DNA of 64,000 nt from the NCBI RefSeq assembly GCF_003439925.1, contig NZ_QQRR01000002.1:1054001-1118000 (forward strand), given 5' to 3'. A model generated the notes under the pieces. It saw only the letters and a program-made list of their open reading frames with translations, did not search any database and was not told where the DNA came from. Origin of the DNA: Haloprofundus halophilus (GTDB taxonomy: Archaea; Halobacteriota; Halobacteria; Halobacteriales; Haloferacaceae). Position numbers and translations under genes: made by a program. Numbering within the stretch: the stretch's first letter is position 1; each line of letters starts with the position of its first letter. Shown here piece after piece: positions 51,944 through 60,466 of this stretch.

Positions 51944-53545
51944 TTAGAACTCGTTACCCCACGCGCGCAACTCGTCTTCGCTCTTGTCGTAGATGCCGTT
52001 GGCGAGCGTGCTCTGTTTGATGTAGGCGTCGCGGCTGGGGTCGTACAGATACAGCGCGTAGTAGCCGTCGGCGGACTCGGCATAGGTCCCCTCGACGCGG
52101 AGGCCGTCGCCGTAGTTACAGATCGGTCGCTCGCTCGCCACGTACTCGCCGCCGTATATCTTGCAGTCGTCGGCGACGTTCTCCACGGCGCGGCGGTGCG
52201 GCGCGCCCGTCTGGTCGACGGTCACCATCGAGAGCCGCACGTTATCTCGCGCACAGAAGATGGCCGAGCGTGCGCCCTCGTCGCCCACGTCCCCGGTTAT
52301 CTTCACGTTCTCGCAGTTCACCCGCGCCGTCCGGGTGCTGTCGGCGAGTTTGATGCCGTATCCGCCGGGGGTGTTCATGTCGATGGCCGTGCGGTAGATA
52401 GTGGTCTCGCCCGCCTCCGGAGAGACGACGATACCGTGTTTCACTCTGTCGCCGGCCATCGAGATGCGAACGTCCTGAATCCACGTCGACTCGCAGGTGT
52501 TCATCACCGTCAGCGCGTGACCGTTGACCGACGGGATGCGGATGTCGGTGTCGCGAACCGAGAGATCCGTACCGTTCTCGAGGCGAATCGCCCGCTGGTT
52601 GACGTCCTGGGGGCGGTTGTCGTCGACGATGACCGTCGCGTTTCGAATCTCGCTTCCCTCGCCGCCGAGGCGGATGTTGGCGGTGTCGCTGTTCTTGTAC
52701 AGGCCGCCGTCGACGACGATTTTTCCGGTCCCCCCGGAGGCGTACAGGCCGTTGTCGGGGAACCCGCCGAGTTCGCAGTCCCTGAACGTCAACTCACCGT
52801 GGTTGTGGACGTTCGCGACGATGCCGCTCGGCCCCTTCCAGAGGTTGCCGTCGTTGGGGGTTTCGTCGACCCACGCGCCGCCGTCGGGCGCGCGGAATCG
52901 CTCGACGATGCCGACGCCGTCCTCGTCGGTGACGCAGAACCGACCCGGCCCCCACGTTCCGCTGTCGTGGTGGCCGATAACGTCGACGTCGCGGACCTGC
53001 AGCCGCTTCGACGCCAGCGCGTCGATGACGCGGATGCCCGTGTCGTCGGCGGTGAAGTCGACCTCGAACCCCTCGAATCTGATATCCGTACCCGGAGCGT
53101 AGTGGACTCCCAGTCGGAAGAGCCGGTACTGCGGTCCCTCGAAATCGTGGTAGCTCGCCGGAACGAGCGTCGCGTCGTTGCCGACGAGACCGAACTGCTC
53201 GAAGCCCGAGAACCGGAACTGCCGGTCCATCAGGTAGCGACCCGGCGGGAAGACGAGGAGTGTGTTGTCTCCGCGGAGACGCTCCAAAACGTCGTTTATC
53301 GGCTGTCCGCCCGTGTTGTCGGCGCCGGCCTCGACCACGTCGTACACGCGGTCGTACTCCGCGAAGAGGTCGGTCGTATCGGACGAAGACGCCGCGCCGA
53401 CCCCGGTTCCCAGCCGGACGCCGGCCCCGGCGACCCCCACGCCGAGAACGCCTTTGAGATAGCCGCGTCGCGTTCGGTTCGTCGCGTCGTCGTCGTTTGC
53501 TTCTACTGTCGCTTCGTCACCGCAGATGTACATATTGTTCGCCAT
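51944..53545 (-). CDS. Tat-exported right-handed beta-helix (pectate-lyase-like) protein, second copy
   Basis: 533 residues. The Tat motif is NRTRRGYLKGVLG (R26-R27), preceded by a long acidic N-region. The mature protein aligns along its length with the copy at 47577: FPPGRYLMDRQFRFSGFEQFGL, EGPQYRLFRLGVHYAPGTDI, VIGHHDSGTWGPGRF, FRDCELGGFPDNGLYASGG, SPEAGET and NTPGGYGIKL all have counterparts. It contains more cysteines than the first copy (for example CESTW, NCENV, FCARD, DDCKIY, ICNYG). Function as for the paralogue; the two flank the flippase on the same strand, separated from it by short spacers. Confidence 0.8.
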   Translation of the reverse strand: MANNMYICGDEATVEANDDDATNRTRRGYLKGVLGVGVAGAGVRLGTGVGAASSSDTTDLFAEYDRVYDVVEAGADNTGGQPINDVLERLRGDNTLLVFPPGRYLMDRQFRFSGFEQFGLVGNDATLVPASYHDFEGPQYRLFRLGVHYAPGTDIRFEGFEVDFTADDTGIRVIDALASKRLQVRDVDVIGHHDSGTWGPGRFCVTDEDGVGIVERFRAPDGGAWVDETPNDGNLWKGPSGIVANVHNHGELTFRDCELGGFPDNGLYASGGTGKIVVDGGLYKNSDTANIRLGGEGSEIRNATVIVDDNRPQDVNQRAIRLENGTDLSVRDTDIRIPSVNGHALTVMNTCESTWIQDVRISMAGDRVKHGIVVSPEAGETTIYRTAIDMNTPGGYGIKLADSTRTARVNCENVKITGDVGDEGARSAIFCARDNVRLSMVTVDQTGAPHRRAVENVADDCKIYGGEYVASERPICNYGDGLRVEGTYAESADGYYALYLYDPSRDAYIKQSTLANGIYDKSEDELRAWGNEF

Positions 53546-54058
53546 GGTGTGTCACCCGTCGCACCCCCATCCTCGAAAACGGTGTTCGACCCCCCGTTAT
53601 CGTGCCCCTAACGTGGTCATCATTTTGGTAGGTGTGCAACGTTCGTGGAAACAATACAGAACAATCAGTTCTAATAAACAGTCGTTCATCACTGTAGGTT
53701 TTAAGTATAGGATGACGATAACGATCGATTAACCGGAGATTACTGACCTCCAAATCGACAGCAGTCCGCGCTTCTCACTCGACGCGTCGACGGCAGGGGT
53801 CCCCTCCGGTTTCGGACCGACGGCCCAGCGAGTTATGAGCTTGCTAAACGGTCTCTCGCGGTGTTTTTCGGGAGTTTGGCTGATTCGAGCGCCCGGGGGC
53901 GGCCGGCGGTCGGAAGGGGCGAAAAAAAGGTGTGAAACCGCTTTCGTATCAAAAATCGGCACCGACGATTCGATCTCGGTGAGAACGCCTCCGCGTCGAC
54001 GGTTTCGGGTTCGTGTCGAACGGCGTCGTCGGGTCGAACCGCTTCGTCGAGTCGACGG
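53546..54058. other. Intergenic region with AT-rich segment at the cluster's right edge
   Basis: About 510 bases. Bases 53620-53740 are markedly AT-rich and include TTTATTAG on the minus strand near 53676-53683, a possible distal promoter for the beta-helix gene. Reading frames crossing the rest are not convincing. The AT-rich segment may mark the boundary of the glycan cluster. Confidence 0.5.
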
Positions 54059-54808
54059 TCACGAATCGGGGTCGAAGGCGGGGGAGACGAGCGTGTTTCC
54101 GACGAGGGTTCCGGTACCGCGACGGAGCTGTTGGGAGACCGCAGACGGGGAGACGCCGAACCGGTCGGCCAACTCGTTTTGCGAACTCCGTCGCGGAACG
54201 TCGTAGTAGCCCATCTCGTGGGCGGCTCGGAGCAGCCGTTGCTGGTCGTCCGTGAGACCGTACCGCGTAGCGCCACCCTGGCCGTTGTCCGCGTCGGGGC
54301 TGTACAGTTGGCGGACGCGGAACTCGACATCGTTCTCGCGGCAGCGAGCGCTCAGCTTCGAGAGGATCTTTCGACCGGGGAGACGCATGCGGACGTGCCA
54401 CCCGCCGCTGTTGTTCTCGGCGGTCGTCACCGACGCGCCGAGCGCCTCAGGGATCTGCGTGGGCCACCGCGCCGAGTCGCCCAGTCCGACGCGGTACGTC
54501 CGGTAGTTCGGATCGACGCCGACGAGCGTCGGGTCGTCGACGGTCGGGTCGTCGACGAGCGCGCGCTCGAACTCGTCGTAATCGACGTTCGCGGCGGTGA
54601 AAAACAGCGTTCGGCGGCCGCGGTACGTCGTCTGCGACTGCGGCCGAACGGTCGCTTCGGAGACGGCGTCGAGCGTCGGACACAGCAGGATAGAGGGGTG
54701 TGCGAGGTACGCTTCGACGACGAGCCCGTAGCGATCGGTCTCGAGGCCGGACGCCGCCGTCGGCCCGTCGGTTTGCCGCCCGTGACGGTCGTCGGGGTCG
54801 CCGTCCAT
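54059..54808 (-). CDS. Bacterio-opsin activator-type HTH_10 transcription regulator
   Basis: 249 residues from the ATG at 54808; a GTG at 54832 would add eight. The C-terminal HTH_10 domain has YGLTDDQQRLLRAAHEMGYYDVPRRSSQNELADRFGVSPSAVSQQLRRG, the typical Bat/Bop-activator form. The N-terminal 170 residues are the regulatory part common to such proteins (YLAHPSILLCPTLDA, FFTAANVDYDEFERAL, GGWHVRMRLPGRKILSKLSARCRENDVEFRV). It has no GAF or PAS domain. It may control neighbouring genes, for instance the glycan cluster, but nothing in the sequence proves this. Confidence 0.87.
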   Translation of the reverse strand: MDGDPDDRHGRQTDGPTAASGLETDRYGLVVEAYLAHPSILLCPTLDAVSEATVRPQSQTTYRGRRTLFFTAANVDYDEFERALVDDPTVDDPTLVGVDPNYRTYRVGLGDSARWPTQIPEALGASVTTAENNSGGWHVRMRLPGRKILSKLSARCRENDVEFRVRQLYSPDADNGQGGATRYGLTDDQQRLLRAAHEMGYYDVPRRSSQNELADRFGVSPSAVSQQLRRGTGTLVGNTLVSPAFDPDS

Positions 54809-55035
54809 GCTCAGCGGCACGGGAGCGCCCACCTGCGGAGACGGGACCTGCTCGTCGACGGCGTCGCCGCCTTCACCGGCGCTATCGTGGGGTGAGAGTG
54901 GACCCTCATGCTAGCGGAGTACTGGGGACGGAACTCAGATAAACCCAAAGCTCCGTTTCGATTGTTTCTCCACCGGAGAGCGGCTTTAGCAACGATATAA
55001 GCACTCAGAGTTCGGTCGCCGCCGACCGCCGTGCG

Positions 55036-55584
55036 TCATCGACGCGACTGCGCCGCGGCCGGCCGGGGCCGTCGGCGTCGCTCCGCGACGAACAGCCCGA
55101 GAGCGAGAACGCAGACGACCAGTTCGACCGGGAACGACGGCGAGGAGAGGTAGCGGACGACGTACCCCTCGGAGAGAAACGGTATCGCCGACAGGAGCGT
55201 GTCCGTGTATCCCGGTATCGACCCGTCGACCATCGGATTCGACCAGTGCGTCACCGGCCACCCCAGCATTCCGGCGGCGTGCGCCCCCCGTCCGTCGAGC
55301 GTCAACTGGAGGAGGTCGGCACCGAGATGCGAGAGCCACCCGGCGGCGAAGGCGACGCCCGCTCGGCGGGTCGCCTCGTCGACGACGACGCGCAGCGTCG
55401 CTCCGACGAGGACGAGCCCGAAAATCGAGTGGGAGACGGTCTGGTAGGCGGGGAGGACGCCGGCGAGTCCGAGCGATTTGTCGACGACGTCGGGGAGCGC
55501 AGCGCCCAACAGACACCACCCCAGCGCGAGACGCGCTCGGACGCCGAGGAGGTAGCCGACGGCGAGATGTGCGGGGAACCACAT
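55036..55584 (-). CDS. Membrane-bound metal-dependent hydrolase (YdjM/DUF457-like), second copy
   Basis: 182 residues from ATG at 55584, chosen because MWFPAHLAVGYLLG matches the start of the relative at 40662 (MWPWEHLAFGYVLY). GAALPDVVDKSLGLAG, VSHSIFGLVLVG and AAGWLSHLGADLLQLTL carry the conserved His/Asp residues. Four to five membrane segments; the C-terminus is Arg-rich and cytoplasmic. Substrate unknown. The two copies frame the right half of the glycan region, about 14 kb apart. Confidence 0.8.
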   Translation of the reverse strand: MWFPAHLAVGYLLGVRARLALGWCLLGAALPDVVDKSLGLAGVLPAYQTVSHSIFGLVLVGATLRVVVDEATRRAGVAFAAGWLSHLGADLLQLTLDGRGAHAAGMLGWPVTHWSNPMVDGSIPGYTDTLLSAIPFLSEGYVVRYLSSPSFPVELVVCVLALGLFVAERRRRPRPAAAQSRR

Positions 55585-55860
55585 TGGGTTCGCCAAATCC
55601 GTTTCCCCGCATAAGCGCACGGATTCCCCTCGATTGGTGACGGGGAACCGACAGACCTCGACGGGGGGCGAGACGGCTGCGGCGAGGGGGTGAGACCACT
55701 GCGGCGAGGGGGTGAGACGATATCGCCGGCGCGGCCGCTCGAGGACTGAAAATTCCGCAGAGCGCGTGAACGCCGTGTACCCCTACCCGTGTTCCCGACA
55801 CCCTGCGGTCTGTATCATCGTAAATGAACAACCAGTATATAAACGTGTGTCAGACGGGCG

Positions 55861-56043
55861 TCAGTCGTCGGCGTCGGCGGCCTTGATGTCTTCGAGTTTC
55901 GAGAGGAGGTCGTCGGTCGACGCGTCGGAGTCGAACGTCACTTTCCCGTCGTGGTCCTTCTCGTGAACGCTCACGCCCTCGTCCGCGTCGGCGTTCACAG
56001 TCTGGTCTCGCTGCTCGGACTCGTCGTAGCTACCAAAACCCAT
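55861..56043 (-). CDS. Small acidic haloarchaeal protein (DUF5786-like)
   Basis: 60 residues from MGFGSYDESEQRDQ to SKLEDIKAADADD. The N-terminal motif MGFGSYDESEQ is characteristic of a widespread small haloarchaeal family I associate with DUF5786. Mostly disordered and very acidic, ending in a short predicted helix. Function unknown. It starts 62 bases after the msrA stop on the same strand, so it may be co-transcribed. Confidence 0.75.
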   Translation of the reverse strand: MGFGSYDESEQRDQTVNADADEGVSVHEKDHDGKVTFDSDASTDDLLSKLEDIKAADADD

Positions 56044-56105
56044 ACTTCGAAGTTCGGGCGCCGATACAAAACAGGTGCGGTACGGCGGTGTTCGTGTCAG
56101 GGTCG

Positions 56106-56660
56106 TCAGTCGTCCGCCGGCGACTGTCTCGCTTTGTCGGCGAACTTCTCTCTGACCTTTCTGATCTTGGGTTCGGCGTTGAACGTGCAGTAGGCGTCGC
56201 CGGGATTCTTCTCGTAGTAGTCCTGGTGATTCTCCTCGGCGACGTAGAACTCGCCGAGCGGTTCGATCTCGGTGACGATGGGGTCGTCGAACGCGCCCTC
56301 GGCTTCGAGTTCCTCGACGAACGACTCGACGAGGTCGCGCTGTTCGTCGTCGTGGTAGTACACCGCAGAGCGGTACTGGGTGCCGACGTCCGGACCCTGT
56401 CGGTTGAGCGTCGTCGGGTCGTGGACGGTGAAGAACACCTGCAGGATGTCCTCGTAGCTCAGTTTCTCGGGGTCGTACTCGACCTCGACAGCCTCGGCGT
56501 GGCCCGTCTCGCCCGTACAAACCTGTCTGTACGTCGGGTCGGCCACGTCGCCGCCGGTGTAGCCGGAGGTCGCTTCGAGAACGCCGTCGAGTTCCTTCAT
56601 CGCGGCTTCGATACACCAGAAGCAGCCGCCGGCGAGCGTCGCCGTCTCTGTGTTGTCCAT
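56106..56660 (-). CDS. msrA: Peptide-methionine (S)-S-oxide reductase
   Basis: 184 residues. The catalytic motif is GGCFWCIEAAM with C13 as nucleophile and C16 next to it. EATSGYTGGDVADPTYRQVCTGETGHAEAVEVEYDP and GTQYRSAVYYHDDEQ are signature regions. It repairs oxidised methionine in proteins and free methionine, using thioredoxin-like donors. Together with the SODs it adds to oxidative-stress defence in this window, although the genes are not linked in an operon. An aldo/keto reductase gene follows upstream on the same strand. Confidence 0.95.
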   Translation of the reverse strand: MDNTETATLAGGCFWCIEAAMKELDGVLEATSGYTGGDVADPTYRQVCTGETGHAEAVEVEYDPEKLSYEDILQVFFTVHDPTTLNRQGPDVGTQYRSAVYYHDDEQRDLVESFVEELEAEGAFDDPIVTEIEPLGEFYVAEENHQDYYEKNPGDAYCTFNAEPKIRKVREKFADKARQSPADD

Positions 56661-56739
56661 GGGTGAGGTAGGGGCGCGAGGCGTTAAGATGCTACGGAAC
56701 CGGGAGTCCGGGGAGGTCGCGGTGGAGCGTCGATGCGCG

Positions 56740-57588
56740 CTACTCGTTCAGCCGCGACAGCTCCTCGTCGGAGAGGTCGATGTGGGTGGCGGCGACGTTG
56801 TCGCGGAGGTGCTCGACGCTGGAGGTGCCCGGAATCGGCAGCATCACGTCCGAGCGGTGCAGCAACCACGCGAGCGCAATCTGCTGGGGCGTCGCGTCGT
56901 GGGCGTCTGCGATGTCGTCGACGGCGTCGGCTCTGTCGCCGAGGTCACCCGCGCCGAGCGGGTACCACGGGATGAAGCCGATGCCGGCGTCCTCGCAGGC
57001 GTCGAGTACGTCCTCCTGCTCTCTGTCGCCCACGTTGAACCGGTTCTGGACGGTGGCGATATCGACGATATCGCGGGCGGTGTCGAGTTGCTCGACGGAG
57101 ACGTTGCTGAGGCCGACGTGGCCGATTTTCCCCTCGTCCTTCAACTCGGCGAGCGCCCGTACCGACTCCTCGAAGTCGACGTCGGGGTCCGGGCGGTGGA
57201 GCTGGTAGAGGTCGATGCTGTCGACGCGGAGTCGGTCGAGGCTCCCCAGAATCGCGTTCCGGAGGTAGTCGGGGTCGCCGTTCGGAAGCCAGTCGCCGTC
57301 GTCGTTCCGAAGCAGGCCGCCCTTGGTGGCGACGACGAGGTCGTCGGGGTACGGGTGGAGCGCCTCGCCGATGAGTCGCTCGCTGACGACCGGCCCGTAG
57401 GAGTCGGCGGTGTCGACGAGGTCGGTGCCCGTCGCGATGACTTCGTGGAGCACGTGACGGGCCTCCTCGGTGTCGTCGGGTTCGCCGATGATGTCGTCGC
57501 CGGTGAGACGCATCGCGCCGTAGCCGAGTCTGTGAACGGTGAGTTCGCCGCCGATATCGAACGTGTCGCTTCGGTTTTCGACCGTCAT
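56740..57588 (-). CDS. Aldo/keto reductase
   Basis: 282 residues from ATG at 57588. The catalytic tetrad is visible: Asp and Tyr in DLVDTADSYGP, Lys in VVATKGG and His in YQLHRPDP. The C-terminal NADPH-binding part has IPGTSSVEHLRDNVAA. It is an NAD(P)H-dependent carbonyl reductase of the TIM-barrel AKR superfamily; the substrate is not known. About 80 bases separate it from msrA. Confidence 0.92.
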   Translation of the reverse strand: MTVENRSDTFDIGGELTVHRLGYGAMRLTGDDIIGEPDDTEEARHVLHEVIATGTDLVDTADSYGPVVSERLIGEALHPYPDDLVVATKGGLLRNDDGDWLPNGDPDYLRNAILGSLDRLRVDSIDLYQLHRPDPDVDFEESVRALAELKDEGKIGHVGLSNVSVEQLDTARDIVDIATVQNRFNVGDREQEDVLDACEDAGIGFIPWYPLGAGDLGDRADAVDDIADAHDATPQQIALAWLLHRSDVMLPIPGTSSVEHLRDNVAATHIDLSDEELSRLNE

Positions 57589-57778
57589 AGAGGGGAAGAC
57601 GGCCGCGACACAGTAGCCTCTTGTGGCACCGGTACTCTCGCCACCGGCCGTTCGCCGCCCGCGACGCTCGCCCCTCGTCGCCGAGGCGCGGCGACGACCG
57701 AACGACTCACCGTCGGCGTTCTTCGCGCTCGCGCGCACGGGCGGTCCAGCGGGGAGCCGGACGACCGCCGGTAACTGT

Positions 57779-58453
57779 TCACCGGGGTGGCAACACGTCG
57801 AGTCCGCGCGTCGGTCGAAGGTCGTCCGGGACGGCGTCGAGCGTCCGCCGCTCTTGGCTGAACGCGCCGCGGTAGCTGAGCACGTGGCCCGCGAGCACGT
57901 TCTCGACGACGGCATCGACGTGATATCGCTCGTCGGCGTCGTCGTACCGGTCGCGGACCTCGACGTTCGCGGCGAGCGGTCCGGGGAGTCGGGCGTATCG
58001 CTCGCCGCGTCGAACCCACTGTCGGCCGCTCCCGACGACGAGCGCGCCCGCGTCGACCGAGGGCAGAAGCTCCGAGACGAGGGGACCGTCGGTTCCGAGG
58101 AAGTCGAGCAGTCGCTCGTTCTCGTCGTCCCAGACGGTTAGCGAGTCGAACCGCCGCCGTCTCCGACCGAACGAGAACTCCCGAATCGTCGCCAGCGCTT
58201 CGCGCCCGGCGTCGTCGCGGAGGCCGACGGTTTTGACGGTGAAGGGGACGTCGTGACCCCCTTCCGGAAACAGGAGATTCCGCGGGGCCATCGCGTACAG
58301 CGCCGGGAGGACGTGCGTTCCGCGACTGATGTCCATCTCGCCGCGGCCGACGCAGAGCACGTCGTCGTCGGCATCGAGGGCGTACCGCTCTCTGACCTTC
58401 GGGTGGAGGTCGTCGACTCCGTCGCCGAGCGCACGCTCGTAGACGCCGGTCAT
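57779..58453 (-). CDS. DUF4166 domain protein
   Basis: 224 residues. MTGVYERALGDGVDDLHPKVRERYALDADDDVLCVGRGEMDISRGTHVLPALYAMAPRNLLFPEGGHDVPFTVKT is recognisable as the start of DUF4166, a beta-rich domain often found fused to saccharopine-dehydrogenase-like or nearby steroid/lipid-like enzymes. Here it stands alone. Its ATG overlaps the stop of the MaoC-like gene (ATGA), so the two are coupled and may act on the same compound. No catalytic residues can be named. Confidence 0.78.
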   Translation of the reverse strand: MTGVYERALGDGVDDLHPKVRERYALDADDDVLCVGRGEMDISRGTHVLPALYAMAPRNLLFPEGGHDVPFTVKTVGLRDDAGREALATIREFSFGRRRRRFDSLTVWDDENERLLDFLGTDGPLVSELLPSVDAGALVVGSGRQWVRRGERYARLPGPLAANVEVRDRYDDADERYHVDAVVENVLAGHVLSYRGAFSQERRTLDAVPDDLRPTRGLDVLPPR

Positions 58454-58839
58454 CGGTTCTCGCCCTTCCGGACGAGTCCCGTGACGGTCCCCGACAGCAC
58501 GCGTTCGTCCCCGCGCGAGCAGCCCACGTTCGCGGCGAGGTCGTACCGGTCGGGCCGCTCCTCGACCGATTCGTAGGTCCACGTGCAGGTGATTCGCTCG
58601 CCGGTGTAGACGGGGCGCGAGAAGGTGAACTCCATCGTGTGCGCGAGGACCTTCTGTCGGCCGCCGATCTGCGTGGGGAGCGTCGCCGTCAGCAGTCCGT
58701 GAACCATCCGCCGTCCCTCGTCGTCCGGTTCGGTGTGCTGCGGTTGCGTGTCGCCGGAGAGGTCGGCGAAGCGGTCGACCTCCTCGGGCGTGAACGTTCG
58801 TTCGACGGTGTAGCTCTCGCCCGGTGTCGGCGGTGTCAT
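58450..58839 (-). CDS. MaoC-like (hot-dog fold) dehydratase
   Basis: 129 residues from ATG at 58839. TFTPEEVDRFADLSGDTQPQHTEPDDEGRRMVHGLLTATLPTQIGG is the hydratase 2 motif, with the catalytic Asp and His around DTQPQHTE, although the spacing is slightly unusual. VYTGERITCTWTYESVEERPDRYDL fills out the hot-dog fold. It probably hydrates an enoyl thioester or binds an acyl chain. It is translationally coupled to the DUF4166 gene. Confidence 0.83.
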   Translation of the reverse strand: MTPPTPGESYTVERTFTPEEVDRFADLSGDTQPQHTEPDDEGRRMVHGLLTATLPTQIGGRQKVLAHTMEFTFSRPVYTGERITCTWTYESVEERPDRYDLAANVGCSRGDERVLSGTVTGLVRKGENR

Positions 58840-59104
58840 CGTTCGATGTACTACGCTCGCGCCGGGGTAAAATGAGAGGGGCCGCTCGGGCAATCCGCGG
58901 CTGTGGCGTCGACCTCGGCGCTCGGTACTGACGCGTCCGTCGCGTCGGCCGCGTGGCTGTCGATACGGCATCCTGTCGAGAGCCCGCATCGCCCGCTGTC
59001 ACGCTCGGAACTGTCGACCGAGGATTCGTATAGCACCCAGTAGTGTATCAGACGCGTGACGACCGCACCGGTCCATCGAATCCCGACGGCGAGTCACTGA
59101 CAGC

Positions 59105-59110
59105 TATTTA
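59105..59110 (+). promoter_or_regulatory. TATA box of the tyrosine recombinase gene
   Basis: TATTTA centred about 28 bases before the ATG at 59136, implying a leaderless transcript and supporting that start over an in-frame ATG at 59043. Confidence 0.55.
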
Positions 59111-59135
59111 CCGATGGGCCCACCAGTGCGAATCG

Positions 59136-60239
59136 ATGCGCGAGGAGGCAGCCATCGAATCGACTATCGAGCGGTATCTCGACGGCGTCGAGGCGGGTAA
59201 CTCCCGAAAGAACTACCGCTCGGTGTTGACCGAGTGGGCCGCGTGGCTTCGAGAGGAGGCGGGTGTGACCGCAGTCGACGCGGTGACGGTGATGCACTGT
59301 CGGCGCTACGCCCGACACCTCAAGCGACTCGTCCGGGAGGGCGACCTCCGAGCGAGCACGGCGAACACCTACTACGCGTACGTCCGAGCGTTTCTCGGAT
59401 TCTGCGTCGCCGACGAGTTGGCAGGGACGAATCCGGCGAAATCGGCGCGTGCGACCGACGAACTCCCCGAAGACCACGGCGACAGGGACCGCCAGTTCTG
59501 GCGTCGTAAACAGCGTGATGCTATACTCAGCTACGTCGACCGGCGAGCCGAGGAGGCGCGAGCGAACGGCTCCGACCGAGAGATCCGTCGAGCGTTCCGA
59601 AACAGGGCGCTCGTCTCGCTGCTGGCGCTCTCGGGAGTCCGCGGCGGCGAGGCGTTCGCCGCTGCCGCCGACGAGCGACGAACGGGACTCCGGTGGAGCG
59701 ACGTCGACGTCGACGCCAACGCCGTTCGGGTGTTCGGGAAATCCCGGGAGTACGAGTACGCACAGCTGCCCGAGCGCGCGAGCGCGGCGCTTCTCGACTA
59801 CCGCGAGCGCTGTGAACCCGCAGACTCGTCGTGGCCGGTGTTTCCGACCGCTCACGGCCCGTCGCTCCGGCGGGCCGTCGAGACGCAGCTCGGCGAGCGG
59901 GGGTGGACCGACGAGGAGATAGACGACCGCTGTTCGGAGGACCCACTGTCCGCGGTACTCCGCGAAGAACGAGTAACGCCGCCGTCGCTCACGACGAACG
60001 GGGCGCGGAGCGTGATGAAACGTCTCTGTGCCGACGCGGGTATCGACGTGCGCGGCGAGTACCTCAAGCCCCACGGCGCGCGACGCGGACTCGGCCACGA
60101 ACTGTACGCCAACGGCCACGCGGAACTCGCACAGTCGGCGCTCAGACACGCGAGTATCGAGACGACCCACGAGTCGTACTCGGACATCCGTGCGGCCGAG
60201 ACTGCGAGAGAAGTCGACCGAGTTCTACAGCGCGACTAA
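59136..60239 (+). CDS. Tyrosine recombinase (XerC/D-like site-specific integrase)
   Basis: 367 residues from the leaderless ATG at 59136; an upstream ATG at 59043 would add 31. The N-terminal SAM-like core-binding domain covers about 1-115 (ESTIERYLDGVEAGNSRKNYRSVLTEWAAWL). The catalytic domain has R169 (LSGVRGGEAF), Lys in VFGKSREYEY, H313 and R316 (KPHGARRGLGHE), H338 (LRHASIETTHE) and nucleophile Y348. All residues are present, so it should be active. There are no phage genes or tRNA next to it. It ends tail-to-tail with the PRC-barrel gene (stops overlap). It may be a chromosomal Xer or a domesticated integrase. Confidence 0.88.
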   Translation: MREEAAIESTIERYLDGVEAGNSRKNYRSVLTEWAAWLREEAGVTAVDAVTVMHCRRYARHLKRLVREGDLRASTANTYYAYVRAFLGFCVADELAGTNPAKSARATDELPEDHGDRDRQFWRRKQRDAILSYVDRRAEEARANGSDREIRRAFRNRALVSLLALSGVRGGEAFAAAADERRTGLRWSDVDVDANAVRVFGKSREYEYAQLPERASAALLDYRERCEPADSSWPVFPTAHGPSLRRAVETQLGERGWTDEEIDDRCSEDPLSAVLREERVTPPSLTTNGARSVMKRLCADAGIDVRGEYLKPHGARRGLGHELYANGHAELAQSALRHASIETTHESYSDIRAAETAREVDRVLQRD

Positions 60240-60466
60240 CCCTCGAAGTCGCCCTCGAGCGTCACGCGGTCCGCCGTCACGTCCGCGACGGAGCCCGAGC
60301 CGATGGGGTATCGTTCCTCGTCTGCACCGCTCCACGTGACTTGGACACCCTCGCCGAACCGGAGGTAGAAGCCCTCGTCGGTCACTTCGTCGACGGTCCC
60401 GACTTCGTTTCCGTCGTCGTCGTACACCGGCTTGTCGACGTCGTCCTCGGACAGTTGTGACGCCAT
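60236..60466 (-). CDS. Small PRC-barrel-like protein
   Basis: 76 residues: MASQLSEDDVDKPVYDDDGNEVGTVDEVTDEGFYLRFGEG... A short barrel resembling the PRC domain (PVYDDDGNEVGTV). Common in haloarchaea and often thought to bind RNA or partner proteins, with no fixed function. Its stop overlaps the recombinase stop on the opposite strand. Confidence 0.75.
   Translation of the reverse strand: MASQLSEDDVDKPVYDDDGNEVGTVDEVTDEGFYLRFGEGVQVTWSGADEERYPIGSGSVADVTADRVTLEGDFEG

Noticed and set aside
53729..53962. 77-codon minus-strand frame beside the second beta-helix gene
   Set aside because: No start signal, basic composition unlike haloarchaeal proteins and no recognisable motif.
59043..59135. Longer N-terminus for the tyrosine recombinase from an ATG at 59043
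   Set aside because: A TATA box at 59105-59110 lies inside this stretch at the right distance for a leaderless start at 59136, and the extra residues do not resemble the family.
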